Positions 9,014-21,036 are shown, counted from the stretch's first letter. The stretch is 64,000 nt of DNA from Oryzibacter oryziterrae (GCF_021864535.1 NZ_JAKJIC010000009.1:1-64000), one strand, 5' to 3'. A program made the numbers and translations. Notes: generated from the sequence alone by a model not told the origin.

Positions 9014-9209
9014 TGCTGAACAGCTATGGTCCCCGATGAGGGAATGAGGACCATCTCCAAATCAGCCTTGGTCGGAGTTCGGGTCTAGGGAGTTTCGAAT
9101 TCCGTACAGCCCACCGGGCTGCAAAGGGATACTCCCCCATGGCCGACCAGAATCCCAGTTAAAGTTTTGTCATGTTCGATCAAGGGGTTGGTATAGGAAT
9201 ATTTCCTAC

Positions 9210-11876
<2,667 letters not shown>

Positions 11877-11934
11877 CGGTGCGTGGCCTTCTAGACTGCT
11901 GTCTTCTGTTGGACGTTCTTGACGATGTCGATGC

Positions 11935-13002
11935 TCAGGCGCCGATGACTGCCGGCTCAAGGCCGGAGAGGCGCATCAGCGGCTCGATCCGGCCCGGCAC
12001 GCGCGGCGCAATCGGCTGCACCGCCTCTGCAATGGCGCGGATGTGATCGGGTGTGGTGCCGCAGCAGCCGCCAACGATGTTGACGAGGCCGGAACGGGCG
12101 AACTCGCCGACCAGCTTCGCCATGGCCTCGGGGCTTTCGTCATATTCACCGAACTCGTTGGGCAGGCCGGCATTGGGATAGGCCATCACCAGGGTGTCGG
12201 AGACACGCGCGAGATCGGCGATGTGAGCGCGCATTTCGCGCGCGCCCAAGGCGCAGTTGAGGCCGATCGACAGGAGATCGCCATGCCGCACCGAGTACCA
12301 GAAGGCTTCCGCCGTCTGGCCCGACAGGGTGCGACCGGAGAGATCGGTGATGGTGCCGGACACCGACACCGGCAGGCGTACGCCCTTCTCCTCGAAGACT
12401 TCCTCGGTGGCGAACAGCGCCGCCTTGGCGTTCAGCGTATCGAAGACGGTCTCGATCAGGATGATGTCGGCTCCGCCGTCGATCAGCCCGCGCACCGCCT
12501 CGCCATAGGCGATGCGCAACTCGTCGAAGCTGATGGCGCGGAAGCCCGGATTGTTCACGTCGGGCGAGATCGAGGCTGTGCGATTGGTCGGCCCGATGGC
12601 ACCAGCCACGAAACGCGGCCGGGCCGGATCGCGCGCCGTTACCTCGTCGCAGGCCGAACGGGCGAGCCGGGCGCCTTCCAGGTTCAACTCATAGGCCAGC
12701 GCTTCCATGCCGTAGTCGGCCTGGGCGATGGTGGTGGACGAGAAGGTGTTGGTCTCGACGATGTCCGCACCGGCATCGAGATACTCCATGTGGATGGAGC
12801 GGATCACGTCCGGCCGGGTGATCGACAGCAGGTCGTTGTTGCCCTTGACGTCGCGCGGCCAATCCTTGAAACGCGTGCCCCGGAAATCGGCTTCCGTCAG
12901 CTTGTGCCGCTGGATCATGGTGCCCATGGCGCCATCGATCACCAGAATGCGGGAGGCAGCGAGGGCCCTGAGGCGGGTCTCGATCTCGGAGGCTTTCGAC
13001 AT
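11935..13002 (-). CDS. metH: Methionine synthase, homocysteine-binding part (split MetH)
   Basis: Homocysteine S-methyltransferase domain protein of 355 residues, equal to the first module of full-length MetH. It binds homocysteine through a zinc ion and would receive the methyl group from the cobalamin protein encoded next. The three zinc-ligand cysteines are present: Cys250 in [11 protein letters not shown] and Cys313/Cys314 in [10 protein letters not shown]. It ends at [10 protein letters not shown], the point where full-length MetH continues into the folate domain. Its ATG overlaps the stop of the VOC gene by 1 nt (TGATG), indicating translational coupling. A stand-alone betaine- or SAM-dependent homocysteine methyltransferase is the alternative, but the neighbour makes the split-MetH reading much more likely. 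Confidence 0.93.
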   Translation of the reverse strand: MSKASEIETRLRALAASRILVIDGAMGTMIQRHKLTEADFRGTRFKDWPRDVKGNNDLLSITRPDVIRSIHMEYLDAGADIVETNTFSSTTIAQADYGMEALAYELNLEGARLARSACDEVTARDPARPRFVAGAIGPTNRTASISPDVNNPGFRAISFDELRIAYGEAVRGLIDGGADIILIETVFDTLNAKAALFATEEVFEEKGVRLPVSVSGTITDLSGRTLSGQTAEAFWYSVRHGDLLSIGLNCALGAREMRAHIADLARVSDTLVMAYPNAGLPNEFGEYDESPEAMAKLVGEFARSGLVNIVGGCCGTTPDHIRAIAEAVQPIAPRVPGRIEPLMRLSGLEPAVIGA

Positions 13003-13370
13003 CAGTGAGCTCCTGCGTCAGTCAGAATTTCAAGGCGATTGCCGAATGGATCGGCGGTGTAGAAGCGGCGGAAGCCTGGTAGCGCGTCGTCCCAGATGAC
13101 GGAAGCGCCGGCCGCCGTCAATCGTGCAGCCAGGGCGTCCAGCCCATCGCAGCGCAAGGCAGGATGCGCCTTCAGCGCCGGACGAAAGTCCTGTTCGACG
13201 CCGAGATGCAACTGGTGACGGCCAACGGCAAACCAGAGACCACCGCGTGCGGCCAGGACGGGTGGCTTTTCGAGCTCTTCGAGACCGAGCAAGTCGCCAT
13301 AGAAACGACGCGCGGCCGCCTCTTCCCCATGGGGCATGGCAAGTTGCACATGGTCAAGCTCGAAGATCAT
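13002..13370 (-). CDS. VOC superfamily (glyoxalase/bleomycin-resistance fold) protein
   Basis: Small metalloprotein-like enzyme of 122 residues with paired beta-alpha-beta-beta-beta modules. The VOC pattern is visible: [11 protein letters not shown] at the start, [22 protein letters not shown] in the middle and [10 protein letters not shown] near the end, with likely metal ligands His7, the His of QLHLGVE and the Glu of RLEIL. It is embedded in the methionine operon: its ATG overlaps the metF stop by 4 nt and its stop overlaps the metH ATG by 1 nt. Tight coupling on both sides suggests a job tied to folate or homocysteine chemistry, but the reaction is unknown. Confidence 0.88.
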   Translation of the reverse strand: MIFELDHVQLAMPHGEEAAARRFYGDLLGLEELEKPPVLAARGGLWFAVGRHQLHLGVEQDFRPALKAHPALRCDGLDALAARLTAAGASVIWDDALPGFRRFYTADPFGNRLEILTDAGAH

Positions 13371-14269
13371 GCCGCCTCCGTGACCGAAGCCGGCGGCGTC
13401 GCCCGCAGGCCCATCATGTGGCAGATGGCATAGACAAGATCGGCGCGGTTCATGGTGTAGAAGTGGAAGTCGCGGTAGCCGCGATCGATCAGGTCCATCA
13501 CCTGTTCGGCACAGACGGCGGCCGCCACCAGCTGCCGCGTCACCGGATCCTCCTCCAGCCCGTCAAAGCGCGCGGCCAGCCAGGCGGGCACGCTGGCGCC
13601 GGTCTTCCTGGCGAAGCCGGCGGTCTGGGTGAAGTTCACCACCGGCACGATGCCCGGCACGATGGGAATGTCGATGCCCGCGGCACGCACACGCTCCACA
13701 TAGCGTTCGAACACGTCATTGTCGAAAAAGAACTGGGTGATGGCGCGCGTCGCACCAGCCTCGACCTTGCGCTTGAGCAGGGCAATGTCGGCGAGTACGT
13801 CCGGGCTCTCCGGATGGCGTTCGGGATAGGCGGAAACGGTGATCTCGAAATCGCCGATGGCCTTGATGCCGGCGATGAGATCGGGCGTGGAGGCATAGCC
13901 TTCCGGATGCGGCTGATAGCGCCCGCCGACACCGCTGACCGGATCGCCGCGCAGTGCAACGATATGGCGAACACCCGCCGCCCAGTAGCCGCGCACCACG
14001 TCATCCACTTCCGCCCGCGTGGCATCGACGCAGGTGAGGTGTGCCGCCGGCTTCAGATGCGTCTCGCGCACGATGCGGGCCACGGTGTTGTGGGTACGTT
14101 CGCGCGTCGAACCGCCGGCGCCATAGGTGACCGACACGAAGGTCGGGTTGAGCGGCGCCAGACGCGTAATCGAGGCCCACAGGGTCTCCTCCATCTTCTC
14201 CGTCTTGGGCGGAAAGAACTCGAAGGAAACACCCAGTTGCAGGGAGCCGAGATTGTGGCTGTAGCGCAT
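13367..14269 (-). CDS. metF: 5,10-methylenetetrahydrofolate reductase
   Basis: FAD-dependent enzyme of 300 residues that reduces 5,10-methylene-THF to 5-methyl-THF, the methyl donor for MetH. The family hallmarks are visible: SFEFFPPKTEKMEETLW near residues 15-31, with the catalytic Glu in FEFFPP; FVSVTYGAGGSTRERT at about 44-59; HLTCVDATR near 77; ALRGDP near 104; and QFFFDNDVFERYV near 178-190. Length is typical. It lies 35 nt after the regulator gene and overlaps the VOC gene by 4 nt, so it is the second gene of the operon and supplies the substrate for the split MetH. Confidence 0.96.
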   Translation of the reverse strand: MRYSHNLGSLQLGVSFEFFPPKTEKMEETLWASITRLAPLNPTFVSVTYGAGGSTRERTHNTVARIVRETHLKPAAHLTCVDATRAEVDDVVRGYWAAGVRHIVALRGDPVSGVGGRYQPHPEGYASTPDLIAGIKAIGDFEITVSAYPERHPESPDVLADIALLKRKVEAGATRAITQFFFDNDVFERYVERVRAAGIDIPIVPGIVPVVNFTQTAGFARKTGASVPAWLAARFDGLEEDPVTRQLVAAAVCAEQVMDLIDRGYRDFHFYTMNRADLVYAICHMMGLRATPPASVTEAA

Positions 14270-14304
14270 TTTTCTGTCCTGAATTTCGCGATTTGAAAGG
14301 GGGA

Positions 14305-15294
14305 TCAGGCGATCTTCGACAAGCTTCCGGCCATCTCCATGCGTCGGTCTTGGGCGAGCCAGAGCGACACGGTCAGCCCATCGTCCGACATGGGCGGCAG
14401 GTCGCGCGTCTCGACGAGATCAAGGCCGGCAGCCTCGACCCAGCCCTGCATCTGGTCATGCCCGAAGCCCAGACGCCGATGCGCGTGATCGGCACGCAGA
14501 AACTCGTGGGCATGCGGGGCAAAGTCGACCACCAGCAGCCGTCCGCCGGGCGACAGCGTCCTTGCGGCCTCCCGCAAGGCGCGGGCGGGGTCGTCGAGAT
14601 AATGCAGCACCTGGTGCACCAGAACGAGATCATAGCCGTTGCCCAGCGACAGTGCCGTGGCGTCGGCCTGCCGCACATGCGCATGATCGATGCCGGCCGC
14701 CGCCAGATTGGCGCGCGCCACCGACAACATGTCATGGCTCATGTCGATGCCGACCGCTCGGCTGTAGCGATCAGCAAGCAGGGTCAGCATGCGACCCGTG
14801 CCCGTGCCGATGTCGAGCAAGTTGTAGACCGGACGTTCACCGACGATGGCCCGGATCGCCGCCTCCACCGCCGCCTCGGACACATGCAGGGACCTCAGCC
14901 GATCCCAGGAGGACGCATTCCTGGCGAAATAGCGCTGCGCCTCGGCGGCATGGGCGGCCTTGACCGAATCCAGGCGCCGGCGATCCGACTCGAGCACGGC
15001 ATCGGCCGCGTCGAGCCGCGCCAGCATGCTGCGGCAAAGCCCGGCGCCGGCACTGCTCTCGGCCAGACGATAATAGGCCCAGGCGCCCTCGGGAATGCGC
15101 TCGACCAGACCGGCCTCGGTCAAGAGTTTGAGGTGACGCGAGACCCGCGGCTGGCTCTGCGCCAGCACTTCGGTGAGATCCTTCACAGTCGCCTCGCCCG
15201 CCAGCAGCAAGGCAAGCAGGCGCAACCGCGTCGGCTCTCCCGCCGCGCGCAGCACGCTTACGACATCCTCGAATGCAGCCTTGCTCTCGAACAC
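14305..15294 (-). CDS. sahR: ArsR-type regulator fused to a SAM-methyltransferase domain (SahR-like)
   Basis: Protein of 329 residues with two parts. Residues about 8-95 form an ArsR/SmtB winged helix (LRAAGEPTRLRLLALLLAGE, LTEVLAQSQPRVSRHLKLL). Residues about 140-290 form a class I methyltransferase fold with LLDIGTGTGRML as the SAM/SAH-binding loop. I see no ArsR-type metal-binding cysteine pair. Regulators of this architecture (SahR) are known in Proteobacteria to sense S-adenosylhomocysteine and control methionine-cycle genes. Here the gene leads the metF-VOC-metH operon and has a strong palindrome 18 bp before its GTG start. GAGG lies about 7 nt before the GTG. SAH as ligand is inferred from context and family. 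Confidence 0.85.
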   Translation of the reverse strand: MFESKAAFEDVVSVLRAAGEPTRLRLLALLLAGEATVKDLTEVLAQSQPRVSRHLKLLTEAGLVERIPEGAWAYYRLAESSAGAGLCRSMLARLDAADAVLESDRRRLDSVKAAHAAEAQRYFARNASSWDRLRSLHVSEAAVEAAIRAIVGERPVYNLLDIGTGTGRMLTLLADRYSRAVGIDMSHDMLSVARANLAAAGIDHAHVRQADATALSLGNGYDLVLVHQVLHYLDDPARALREAARTLSPGGRLLVVDFAPHAHEFLRADHAHRRLGFGHDQMQGWVEAAGLDLVETRDLPPMSDDGLTVSLWLAQDRRMEMAGSLSKIA

Positions 15295-15311
15295 CGATCA
15301 ACCTCACACAA

Positions 15312-15333
15312 GATATAAACATATCTTTATATC
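15312..15333. promoter_or_regulatory. Candidate SahR operator (22-bp palindrome)
   Basis: Perfect 8-bp arms GATATAAA and TTTATATC flank a 6-nt centre, CATATC. It stands out as AT-rich in GC-rich DNA and lies 18 bp upstream of the regulator's GTG, on top of the likely operon promoter. ArsR-family proteins bind AT-rich palindromes of this type, and the position fits autoregulation of the whole methionine operon. Confidence 0.72.
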
Positions 15334-15413
15334 GGTCACGGAGCCATTGCAAGCTATGATCCGGAAAAGCAGGGGGCAGTGGCCGGCCAGACCTTGTGCC
15401 TGGGGGCAAAATG

Positions 15414-15445
15414 ACAAACGCCGCGAAACGGGTCGCGGCGTTTGT
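15414..15445 (-). terminator. Terminator of the DUF2336 gene
   Basis: Perfect 13-bp inverted repeat ACAAACGCCGCGA/TCGCGGCGTTTGT with a 6-nt loop, 25 bp after the stop of the DUF2336 gene. The T-run on the minus strand is short (TGTCATTTTG), but the stem is long and stable. Confidence 0.7.
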
Positions 15446-15469
15446 GGATTGTCAGGTCTTTCGGGAAAG

Positions 15470-16552
15470 TCACCCCACCAGCCGCTGCCCACGCGTTGCG
15501 GCAATGCGCGAACGCGCCACCCGCGGGTCGATCTGCTGGAACTGATTGAGCGCCTGCATGCGCTGCTCGCCATCAAGCCGATGCTTCCAGGGACCGGCCT
15601 TCAGCATGGCCTGCACGGTAGTGAACTTCATGCCGAGCGCCTTGGCCATCACCACGAAGGGTTCGGTGTCCATGCGCACCAGCCAGTGCTTGGCCTCTTC
15701 GAGATCGAGATCGGCCACAAGGGCAAAGGTGGCGACAACATCGGCAAAGCGGTCTTCGAGCGCATACTGGCACATCAGCGCTTCCGACGCGATGCGGCGC
15801 CCACCCTGGTGCAGGATCTTCTCCCAGGCGGTCTCGAAGTCATAGAGGCCGAGCCAGTAGGAGTTGCTCATGCGCGCTTCAGCCATCTTGGCCGCTTCGT
15901 TGAGCTGGGCCTCCATGGCGCTCTCCGCCTCGCTGCCGATGGCAGCACGGACGCTGGTGACGGCCTGACCGACCACCTGCGCGATGACGGTATCGGGCGT
16001 ATCGGGACGCTTGCCGAGAATCTCGGCCATGCGGACGTCGGACAGCGCCTGCTGGACGATCTGCGCCAGGGCGCGTTCACCGAGGCGCGCGCCGTGATTG
16101 CTCGCGACGGTGCGGCGCACATCGCTGTTGCCATGGCCGACGACCACATCGGTCACCCGCTCCGACAACACCGAGCGCTGCGCGATGGCCAGGAGATGGC
16201 CATGGCCCTTCTTCTCGGCGATCGCCACGAGGTCATGGTCATTGAGCACCGGCGAACGCTTGAGCACGGGGCCGGCCACCTCGATCATGTCGTCGGCGGC
16301 AAACTTGCGGACGGTGCGTTCGGGAGCACGGCGCAGCGGAGCGATCTTCTCGGCGGCAAAGATCTTGGCTTCCGCCTCGACCATATCCGCCAGACGACCG
16401 ATCACATCGTCGTAGATCTCGATCTGCTCCATGGTGCAGCGTTCGGACGTGAAGGCGAACAAGGACGCGACACCCTTAAGAAGCTCGTTCTTTCTGCCAG
16501 GGGACGGATCAAGAGCGAGACTCTTGAAATCTACGAGATTGGTTTCGATCAT
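15470..16552 (-). CDS. DUF2336 domain-containing protein
   Basis: Cytoplasmic, mostly alpha-helical protein of about 360 residues. It matches the DUF2336 family, common in alphaproteobacteria and of unknown function. The visible pattern is repeated helix pairs with the motifs APVLKRSPVLNDHDLVAIA near 95-113 and SVLSERVTDVVVGHG, resembling HEAT-like repeats. No signal peptide or membrane helix is evident. The frame opens with GTG at 16567; I chose ATG 16552, which has AGGA 7 nt upstream. It is separated from the methionine operon by a strong terminator and is monocistronic. I do not assign a role. Confidence 0.85.
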   Translation of the reverse strand: MIETNLVDFKSLALDPSPGRKNELLKGVASLFAFTSERCTMEQIEIYDDVIGRLADMVEAEAKIFAAEKIAPLRRAPERTVRKFAADDMIEVAGPVLKRSPVLNDHDLVAIAEKKGHGHLLAIAQRSVLSERVTDVVVGHGNSDVRRTVASNHGARLGERALAQIVQQALSDVRMAEILGKRPDTPDTVIAQVVGQAVTSVRAAIGSEAESAMEAQLNEAAKMAEARMSNSYWLGLYDFETAWEKILHQGGRRIASEALMCQYALEDRFADVVATFALVADLDLEEAKHWLVRMDTEPFVVMAKALGMKFTTVQAMLKAGPWKHRLDGEQRMQALNQFQQIDPRVARSRIAATRGQRLVG

Positions 16553-16877
16553 GGCTTTTCCTGACACCCGCTGAATGATCGGAGGTTAGCACCAATTATT
16601 GCAAATCGTGTTCAGGAGACCATCGCAATTTTACGAAATTTTACATTCAAAACACGCTGCAACTGCCATTGATGTTCCTGACAGGGGCGGTAATTTCCCG
16701 CTATTGCGCAAAAATGCTTAGATGCACCGGCAGGAAAGCTTAAGACTTCAGAAACCAATCCGCGAACCCGTTGTTTCCGACGAGAGAGACATTTTTTGAG
16801 CGCGCGGATTTTGATGTGGACGCGCGCCGGCCAAAACGGCAACTGTTTCGGAACAGAAAGTTCAATCGGAGACCAAG
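16553..16877. other. Divergent intergenic region
   Basis: About 325 bp between the divergent DUF2336 and subtilase genes. It is AT-richer around 16590-16660, which probably holds both promoters. I see no gene, strong hairpin or clear operator. Confidence 0.5.
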
Positions 16878-19040
16878 ATGCGTAGAATGGTTTTGGCGCT
16901 TGCAGCGGCCATCCTGCTTGCAGCACCGCTGCAAGCCGCAGAGCGCCCGCTCACGGATCTCGTCTCCGGTCTCGCCAAGCATCAGCAGGAGGGAGCCGCA
17001 AGGGCGCGGCAGTCCAATCCATCCTATCCCGTCATCGTCACGCTCAACCTGTTCGCAGCCAGCAAATACGCCGACGACATGGCCAAGCAGGATGCGCGGA
17101 CGCTGGCCAAGAGCGCCGTCAAATCGGCGCTGTCGTCCTTCCTGCAGTCGCGCCTTCCCGGCAAGGCCGCGCGGATGATGACGACGGCGCCGCGCTTTGC
17201 CGCAAAGCTGAGCGAAGCGGAAATCCGCAAGCTCGCCGCAGATCCCACCGTTGCCCGCATGGAATATGACGCACCGGCCTACCCGCTGCTGCGCAAGTCC
17301 CTGCCCTTCATCCAGATGGACAAGGTCTTCGCCGCCGGCGGCACCGGCCTCTACGGAACCGTGGTGGTCATCGATACCGGCGATGACCCGACCCATCCCT
17401 TCATCAACAAGGGCATGCTGCGCCTCGACAAGCTGTCCGCCTGCTTCCGCAACGAAGCTCCGTTCTGCGCAAACGGCGAGATCTCCCAGACCGGTGCCGG
17501 ATCTGCAACTGCCGTTGGCGGGCAGATCCACGGCACGCATGTCGCGGGCATTGTTGCCGGGTACAACAAGACCGCCACCGCCAGCCAGCCCAAGCAGGGC
17601 GTTGCGCCTTACGCAGCCTACATTCCCATCAACATCTTCCGCGAATCGAACGGGACATCGGACTCCGACGAAGAGGCCGCATTCGAGTATGTCGACGAAC
17701 TCGTCAGCACCAACAACAACATGTACTCGATCCGGGCCGTGAACATGTCGGTTGGCGGCGGTGCCTTCGCTGGCAACTGCGACAGCGAGATGAGCGGCAT
17801 GAAGGCCATATTCGACCGCCTGCGCAAGAAGGGCGTCGCGGTCGTCGTCGCCGCAGGCAATGCCTATCAGATGGATGCGGTGTCGGCGCCGGCCTGCATA
17901 AGTTCCGCCATCGCCGTCAGCGCCGCCAGCAAGCAAGCCCCCCTGGCCATTTCGTCCTATACCAACGTCGGCCGGATGACCGACCTTTACGGCCCCGGCG
18001 GCGAGTTCGACGATTGCGTGATCTCCTCCGTTCCCGGGCGGACATACGAAGCGGAATGCGGAACCTCCATGGCTTCCCCACATGTGGCAGGTGCCATGGA
18101 AGTTCTGCAAACGCTGTATCCCAAGCGCTCGGTGACGGAGATCCTGCAGGCCTTGCGCAGCACCGGACGCCCCGTCAAGGACACGCGCACCGGCGGCCAT
18201 TTCACCTTCCCCTTCATCCAGGTGAACAGCGCCCGCCAGTTCCTGGCCAACCCGACCGCCGATCTGAACGACAGTTTCGCCTACGCCCGTCCCGTCAACG
18301 CCAACACCTGGTATTATGGTTCGAACGTCTTCGCCTCCAACGAAGCGGGTGAAAGATACCATGCGGTGGCCGGCGACAGCGGCTCGGTCTGGTTCAAGAT
18401 CACCGCGGCATCCACAGGACGCCTGCACGTCACGACGACGGATTCCGACTTCGACACAACGCTCGCGGTCTATGCTTCCGCTGCACGGATCAGCGCTCTC
18501 AAGGCTCCCTTGGCGGTCAACGACAACGCGAGAAGCGGCGTGAAGACCAGCGCGCTCACCATCAATGCCGTCAAGGGCGCGACCTATTACATCTCGGTCG
18601 CGGGCAAGACCGCCAGTGAGCGCGGCCGGATCGTGCTCGTGGCCGGAATCGAGCCGGTCAACGACAACTTTGCCAAGGCCCAAAGCATTGCAGGCACGCA
18701 GACCCGCTCCGCCTACAACACCTTCGCCACGCTCGAAGACTCCGAGCCGACGCCGGTCAGCGAGAGCACGAAATCAGTCTGGTGGACGTTCAAGCCGACC
18801 TCAAGCAGCTACTACTTCATCAACACCTTCGGCAGCAACGTTGCTGACACGGCGCTGGCAATCTACAGCGGCAACAGCCTGTCCAGCCTGCAAGAGATTG
18901 AAAGCAACGACGATATCGACGATCAGAGCCGCCAGAGCGGGATGTTCCCCTATCTTACGGCCGGCGTGACCTACCACATTCAGGTCATGGGCTACTCCGA
19001 CAGCGACGTCGGGCTGCTCAAGCTGTCGGTCATCGAGTAA
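16878..19040 (+). CDS. Secreted subtilisin-like serine protease (S8)
   Basis: Exported peptidase of 720 residues. A signal peptide covers about 1-21, ending PLQAAERP. A pro-region follows to about 140. The S8 domain has a complete triad: Asp166 in VVVIDTGDD, His218 in IHGTHVAG and Ser397 in GTSMASPHVAGA, with oxyanion Asn328 in VAAGN. The C-terminal 270 residues hold two beta-rich repeats, each opening with a DDSFA/NDNFA-like stretch and containing an SVWFKI or SVWWTF core, similar to pre-peptidase C-terminal domains. There is no beta-barrel autotransporter domain, so release by a separate secretion route or a periplasmic location is likely. ATG 16878 has GGAGACC shortly upstream. Confidence 0.93.
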   Translation: MRRMVLALAAAILLAAPLQAAERPLTDLVSGLAKHQQEGAARARQSNPSYPVIVTLNLFAASKYADDMAKQDARTLAKSAVKSALSSFLQSRLPGKAARMMTTAPRFAAKLSEAEIRKLAADPTVARMEYDAPAYPLLRKSLPFIQMDKVFAAGGTGLYGTVVVIDTGDDPTHPFINKGMLRLDKLSACFRNEAPFCANGEISQTGAGSATAVGGQIHGTHVAGIVAGYNKTATASQPKQGVAPYAAYIPINIFRESNGTSDSDEEAAFEYVDELVSTNNNMYSIRAVNMSVGGGAFAGNCDSEMSGMKAIFDRLRKKGVAVVVAAGNAYQMDAVSAPACISSAIAVSAASKQAPLAISSYTNVGRMTDLYGPGGEFDDCVISSVPGRTYEAECGTSMASPHVAGAMEVLQTLYPKRSVTEILQALRSTGRPVKDTRTGGHFTFPFIQVNSARQFLANPTADLNDSFAYARPVNANTWYYGSNVFASNEAGERYHAVAGDSGSVWFKITAASTGRLHVTTTDSDFDTTLAVYASAARISALKAPLAVNDNARSGVKTSALTINAVKGATYYISVAGKTASERGRIVLVAGIEPVNDNFAKAQSIAGTQTRSAYNTFATLEDSEPTPVSESTKSVWWTFKPTSSSYYFINTFGSNVADTALAIYSGNSLSSLQEIESNDDIDDQSRQSGMFPYLTAGVTYHIQVMGYSDSDVGLLKLSVIE

Positions 19041-19046
19041 CCGCGC

Positions 19047-19083
19047 TGCCGGTCAGGTCACGCGACCTGATCGGCAAGCCTTT
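19047..19083 (+). terminator. Terminator of the subtilase gene
   Basis: TGCCGGTCAGGTC pairs with GACCTGATCGGCA (one G-T pair) around a 4-nt loop, followed by AGCCTTTGG, a few bases after the stop codon. Confidence 0.7.
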
Positions 19084-19141
19084 GGGGCGCGACCGCCGGG
19101 CGGACGATCCACCACCGGGCGGGCGGACTTGTCTGGCGCGC

Positions 19142-19834
19142 TTATGGATTGAGAGACAGTCCGTCGTAGCGGAAGAACTGGCCGCTGGTCTCCAGGGTCA
19201 AGCTGTCGAGAACCTTGCGGATGCCGGTGGCGCTGTCCTCCGGGCTCACTTCGGCTTCAGGGCCACCCATATCGGTGCGGACCCAGCCCGGGTGGATCAT
19301 CGCCACCGAAATGCCGAGCGGTTTCAGATCCGTGGCCAGTCCCTGCATCACCTTGTTCACCGCCGCCTTCGAGGCGCGATAGGCGGTGGTGTCGGACTTC
19401 ATCTGCGTCATCGCCCCCATGGCACTGGAGATCGTCGCGATCTTGCCGCCGCGCGTCATGTTGGAGAGCGCCGCGCGCGAGATGAACAACGGCGCGATGG
19501 TGTTGATCTGGAAGGATTTTTCGAAGGCTTCCCAGGTCACCGCCTCGGAAATGGTCGAGGGATTGGCCTCAAGCAGGACGCCCGCGTTGTTGATGAGGAT
19601 ATCGATCCGCTCGGCAAGGCGCGAAGGCAGATCGGCAACCGCACGCGAGCTGGCCACATCCAGCGAGATGACGCGCAAACTGTCTGGATAGGCATTGAGC
19701 AAATCGCGCAGGCTGGCCGGCACATCCGGTCCTGGCCGGCGCGTTGCCAGCACACGGCTGCCTGCCGCCAGATACTGACGGCACAGCTCAAGGCCGATCC
19801 CGCGACCGGCCCCGGTAATCAGAATTGTCGCCAT
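19142..19834 (-). CDS. Short-chain dehydrogenase/reductase
   Basis: Classical SDR of 230 residues using NAD(P). The cofactor motif GAGRGIG is at residues 8-14, NNAG at 82-85, the catalytic Ser in TISSAMG near 136-137, and Tyr152/Lys156 in TAYRASK. The basic residues after the second strand (TRRP near 31-34) suggest NADPH preference. The C-terminus, HPGWVRTDMGG, is typical of SDRs related to C-factor/carbonyl reductases. The substrate is unknown. It is followed by no partner gene; the next upstream gene, cytochrome b561, is on the same strand 114 bp away. Confidence 0.9.
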   Translation of the reverse strand: MATILITGAGRGIGLELCRQYLAAGSRVLATRRPGPDVPASLRDLLNAYPDSLRVISLDVASSRAVADLPSRLAERIDILINNAGVLLEANPSTISEAVTWEAFEKSFQINTIAPLFISRAALSNMTRGGKIATISSAMGAMTQMKSDTTAYRASKAAVNKVMQGLATDLKPLGISVAMIHPGWVRTDMGGPEAEVSPEDSATGIRKVLDSLTLETSGQFFRYDGLSLNP

Positions 19835-19948
19835 GCCCCGGTCCTTCCGATCGCTTCCGACCTTCCGGTGAGACCGGCCAGGTCAGGAAAAGGGATCCGG
19901 ATTGAACCGCAGTTGAAGCATTTTTACATGCGCAAAAATGCTTAGTCC

Positions 19949-20461
19949 TCAACTTTTTGGCACAAGCATCCGCTTCAACACCTCATCACGCCGGATGAAG
20001 TGGTGATAAAGCGCCGCGCTGGCATGAATGACGATGAATGTCAGGAAAAGCGGCTTGGCGGCTTCATGCACCCAGCCGATCTCCGGCGCGATGAACCAGG
20101 AGATCAGCCCGGAGATCGGCACGGTGAACAGCAGAAGATAGAAAATGATATGCAGGAGCAGCGACAGGCGCTGGTGGATCATGGGCACCCCCTCGGGAAC
20201 CCTTGGGGCTCCATAACCGAGGCGCACCACCAGCCTTACGGCGGCCAGCAACAGAACCAGCACACCGGCGAAAATGTGCAGGCGCACACCGATGGCCAGA
20301 TTGCCATCGATCGGCATGCCGTCGCCGAGCTTGCCACGCGCTTCTTCCATCACGGCACCAAAGCCAAGCTGGAAGAAAACCAGCACCACAATGGCCCAAT
20401 GCAGACCGATCTGCCGCGCGCTATACCCGTTGGGGCGCTTGGGCTCATATTCCTCATCCAT
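19949..20461 (-). CDS. Cytochrome b561
   Basis: Four-helix di-haem b membrane protein of 170 residues, likely passing electrons between the quinone pool and a periplasmic or superoxide-type acceptor, as in the CybB family. Four hydrophobic helices lie near 18-36, 58-82, 100-124 and 137-155, with candidate haem ligands His21, His62, His104 and His146. The frame extends upstream to 20668, but ATG 20461 has GGAGG 6 nt before it and begins at the family N-terminus. No obvious redox partner gene is adjacent. Confidence 0.9.
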   Translation of the reverse strand: MDEEYEPKRPNGYSARQIGLHWAIVVLVFFQLGFGAVMEEARGKLGDGMPIDGNLAIGVRLHIFAGVLVLLLAAVRLVVRLGYGAPRVPEGVPMIHQRLSLLLHIIFYLLLFTVPISGLISWFIAPEIGWVHEAAKPLFLTFIVIHASAALYHHFIRRDEVLKRMLVPKS

Positions 20462-21036
20462 GGTCACCCTCCACGTCGACGATGTTGTTCCTCTCAGGCG
20501 ATGTCGTTTTCGACTTGTCACGGGCAGGTCATGCCTCGCGCGCCGGAGTGCCGTCGTTTGTAAGGAGATCGGACGCCTCAACGGCCTCCAACTCCGGTCC
20601 TCGGGGTGTCGGTGTTCTTGAAACCGGCGAATCGCCTTCGCGCATTCGCTGCAATCCCGCGACCACATTGCACAGCCCAGCCTTCTGGCCTTGAGCCGAC
20701 AACGGTCACATTGGAAGGCGCCGCAATTGCCTTTCTATTTTGGAAACCTGGGCGCCCTCCCCGACGACCCCAGCTCCAGAATGCGGCAAAAAATCAATGA
20801 TGCAAGTGACTTTAGTCAAACTCGTGGCATCGACATACATATTTTTGCGTATCTCTAGCACTGAGCGCTTAAATCGATTAGAATGCGCGCCGACGCCGCA
20901 ACTTCCTGCAGGAAGTGCGTAGAGCTTTCCGATCCGACGGATTCGTCAGATCGACAAGAAGTAGCTCCGGATTCAAGAGTTTGCGCAGTCGCGTGTCGAC
21001 GAGGGTGATTCAAGCTGATCGACCGGTGCTGTGGTC
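20462..21036. other. Intergenic region, no gene seen
   Basis: About 575 bp between two minus-strand genes. Open frames here have no recognisable protein pattern. The part around 20800-20900 is AT-richer. A 14-bp palindrome, CTTCCTGCAGGAAG, lies near 20903-20916. It presumably holds the cytochrome b561 promoter. Confidence 0.5.

Noticed and set aside
9090-9209. Riboswitch-like structure downstream of metH
   Set aside because: The only structured elements are short hairpins downstream of the operon; nothing resembling a SAM, SAH or cobalamin riboswitch core was found before the operon either, where the palindromic operator is the better explanation.
20903-20916. Short palindrome CTTCCTGCAGGAAG
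   Set aside because: Perfect but only 14 bp with no loop, contains a PstI-like core, and lies far from any gene start; not enough to call an operator.
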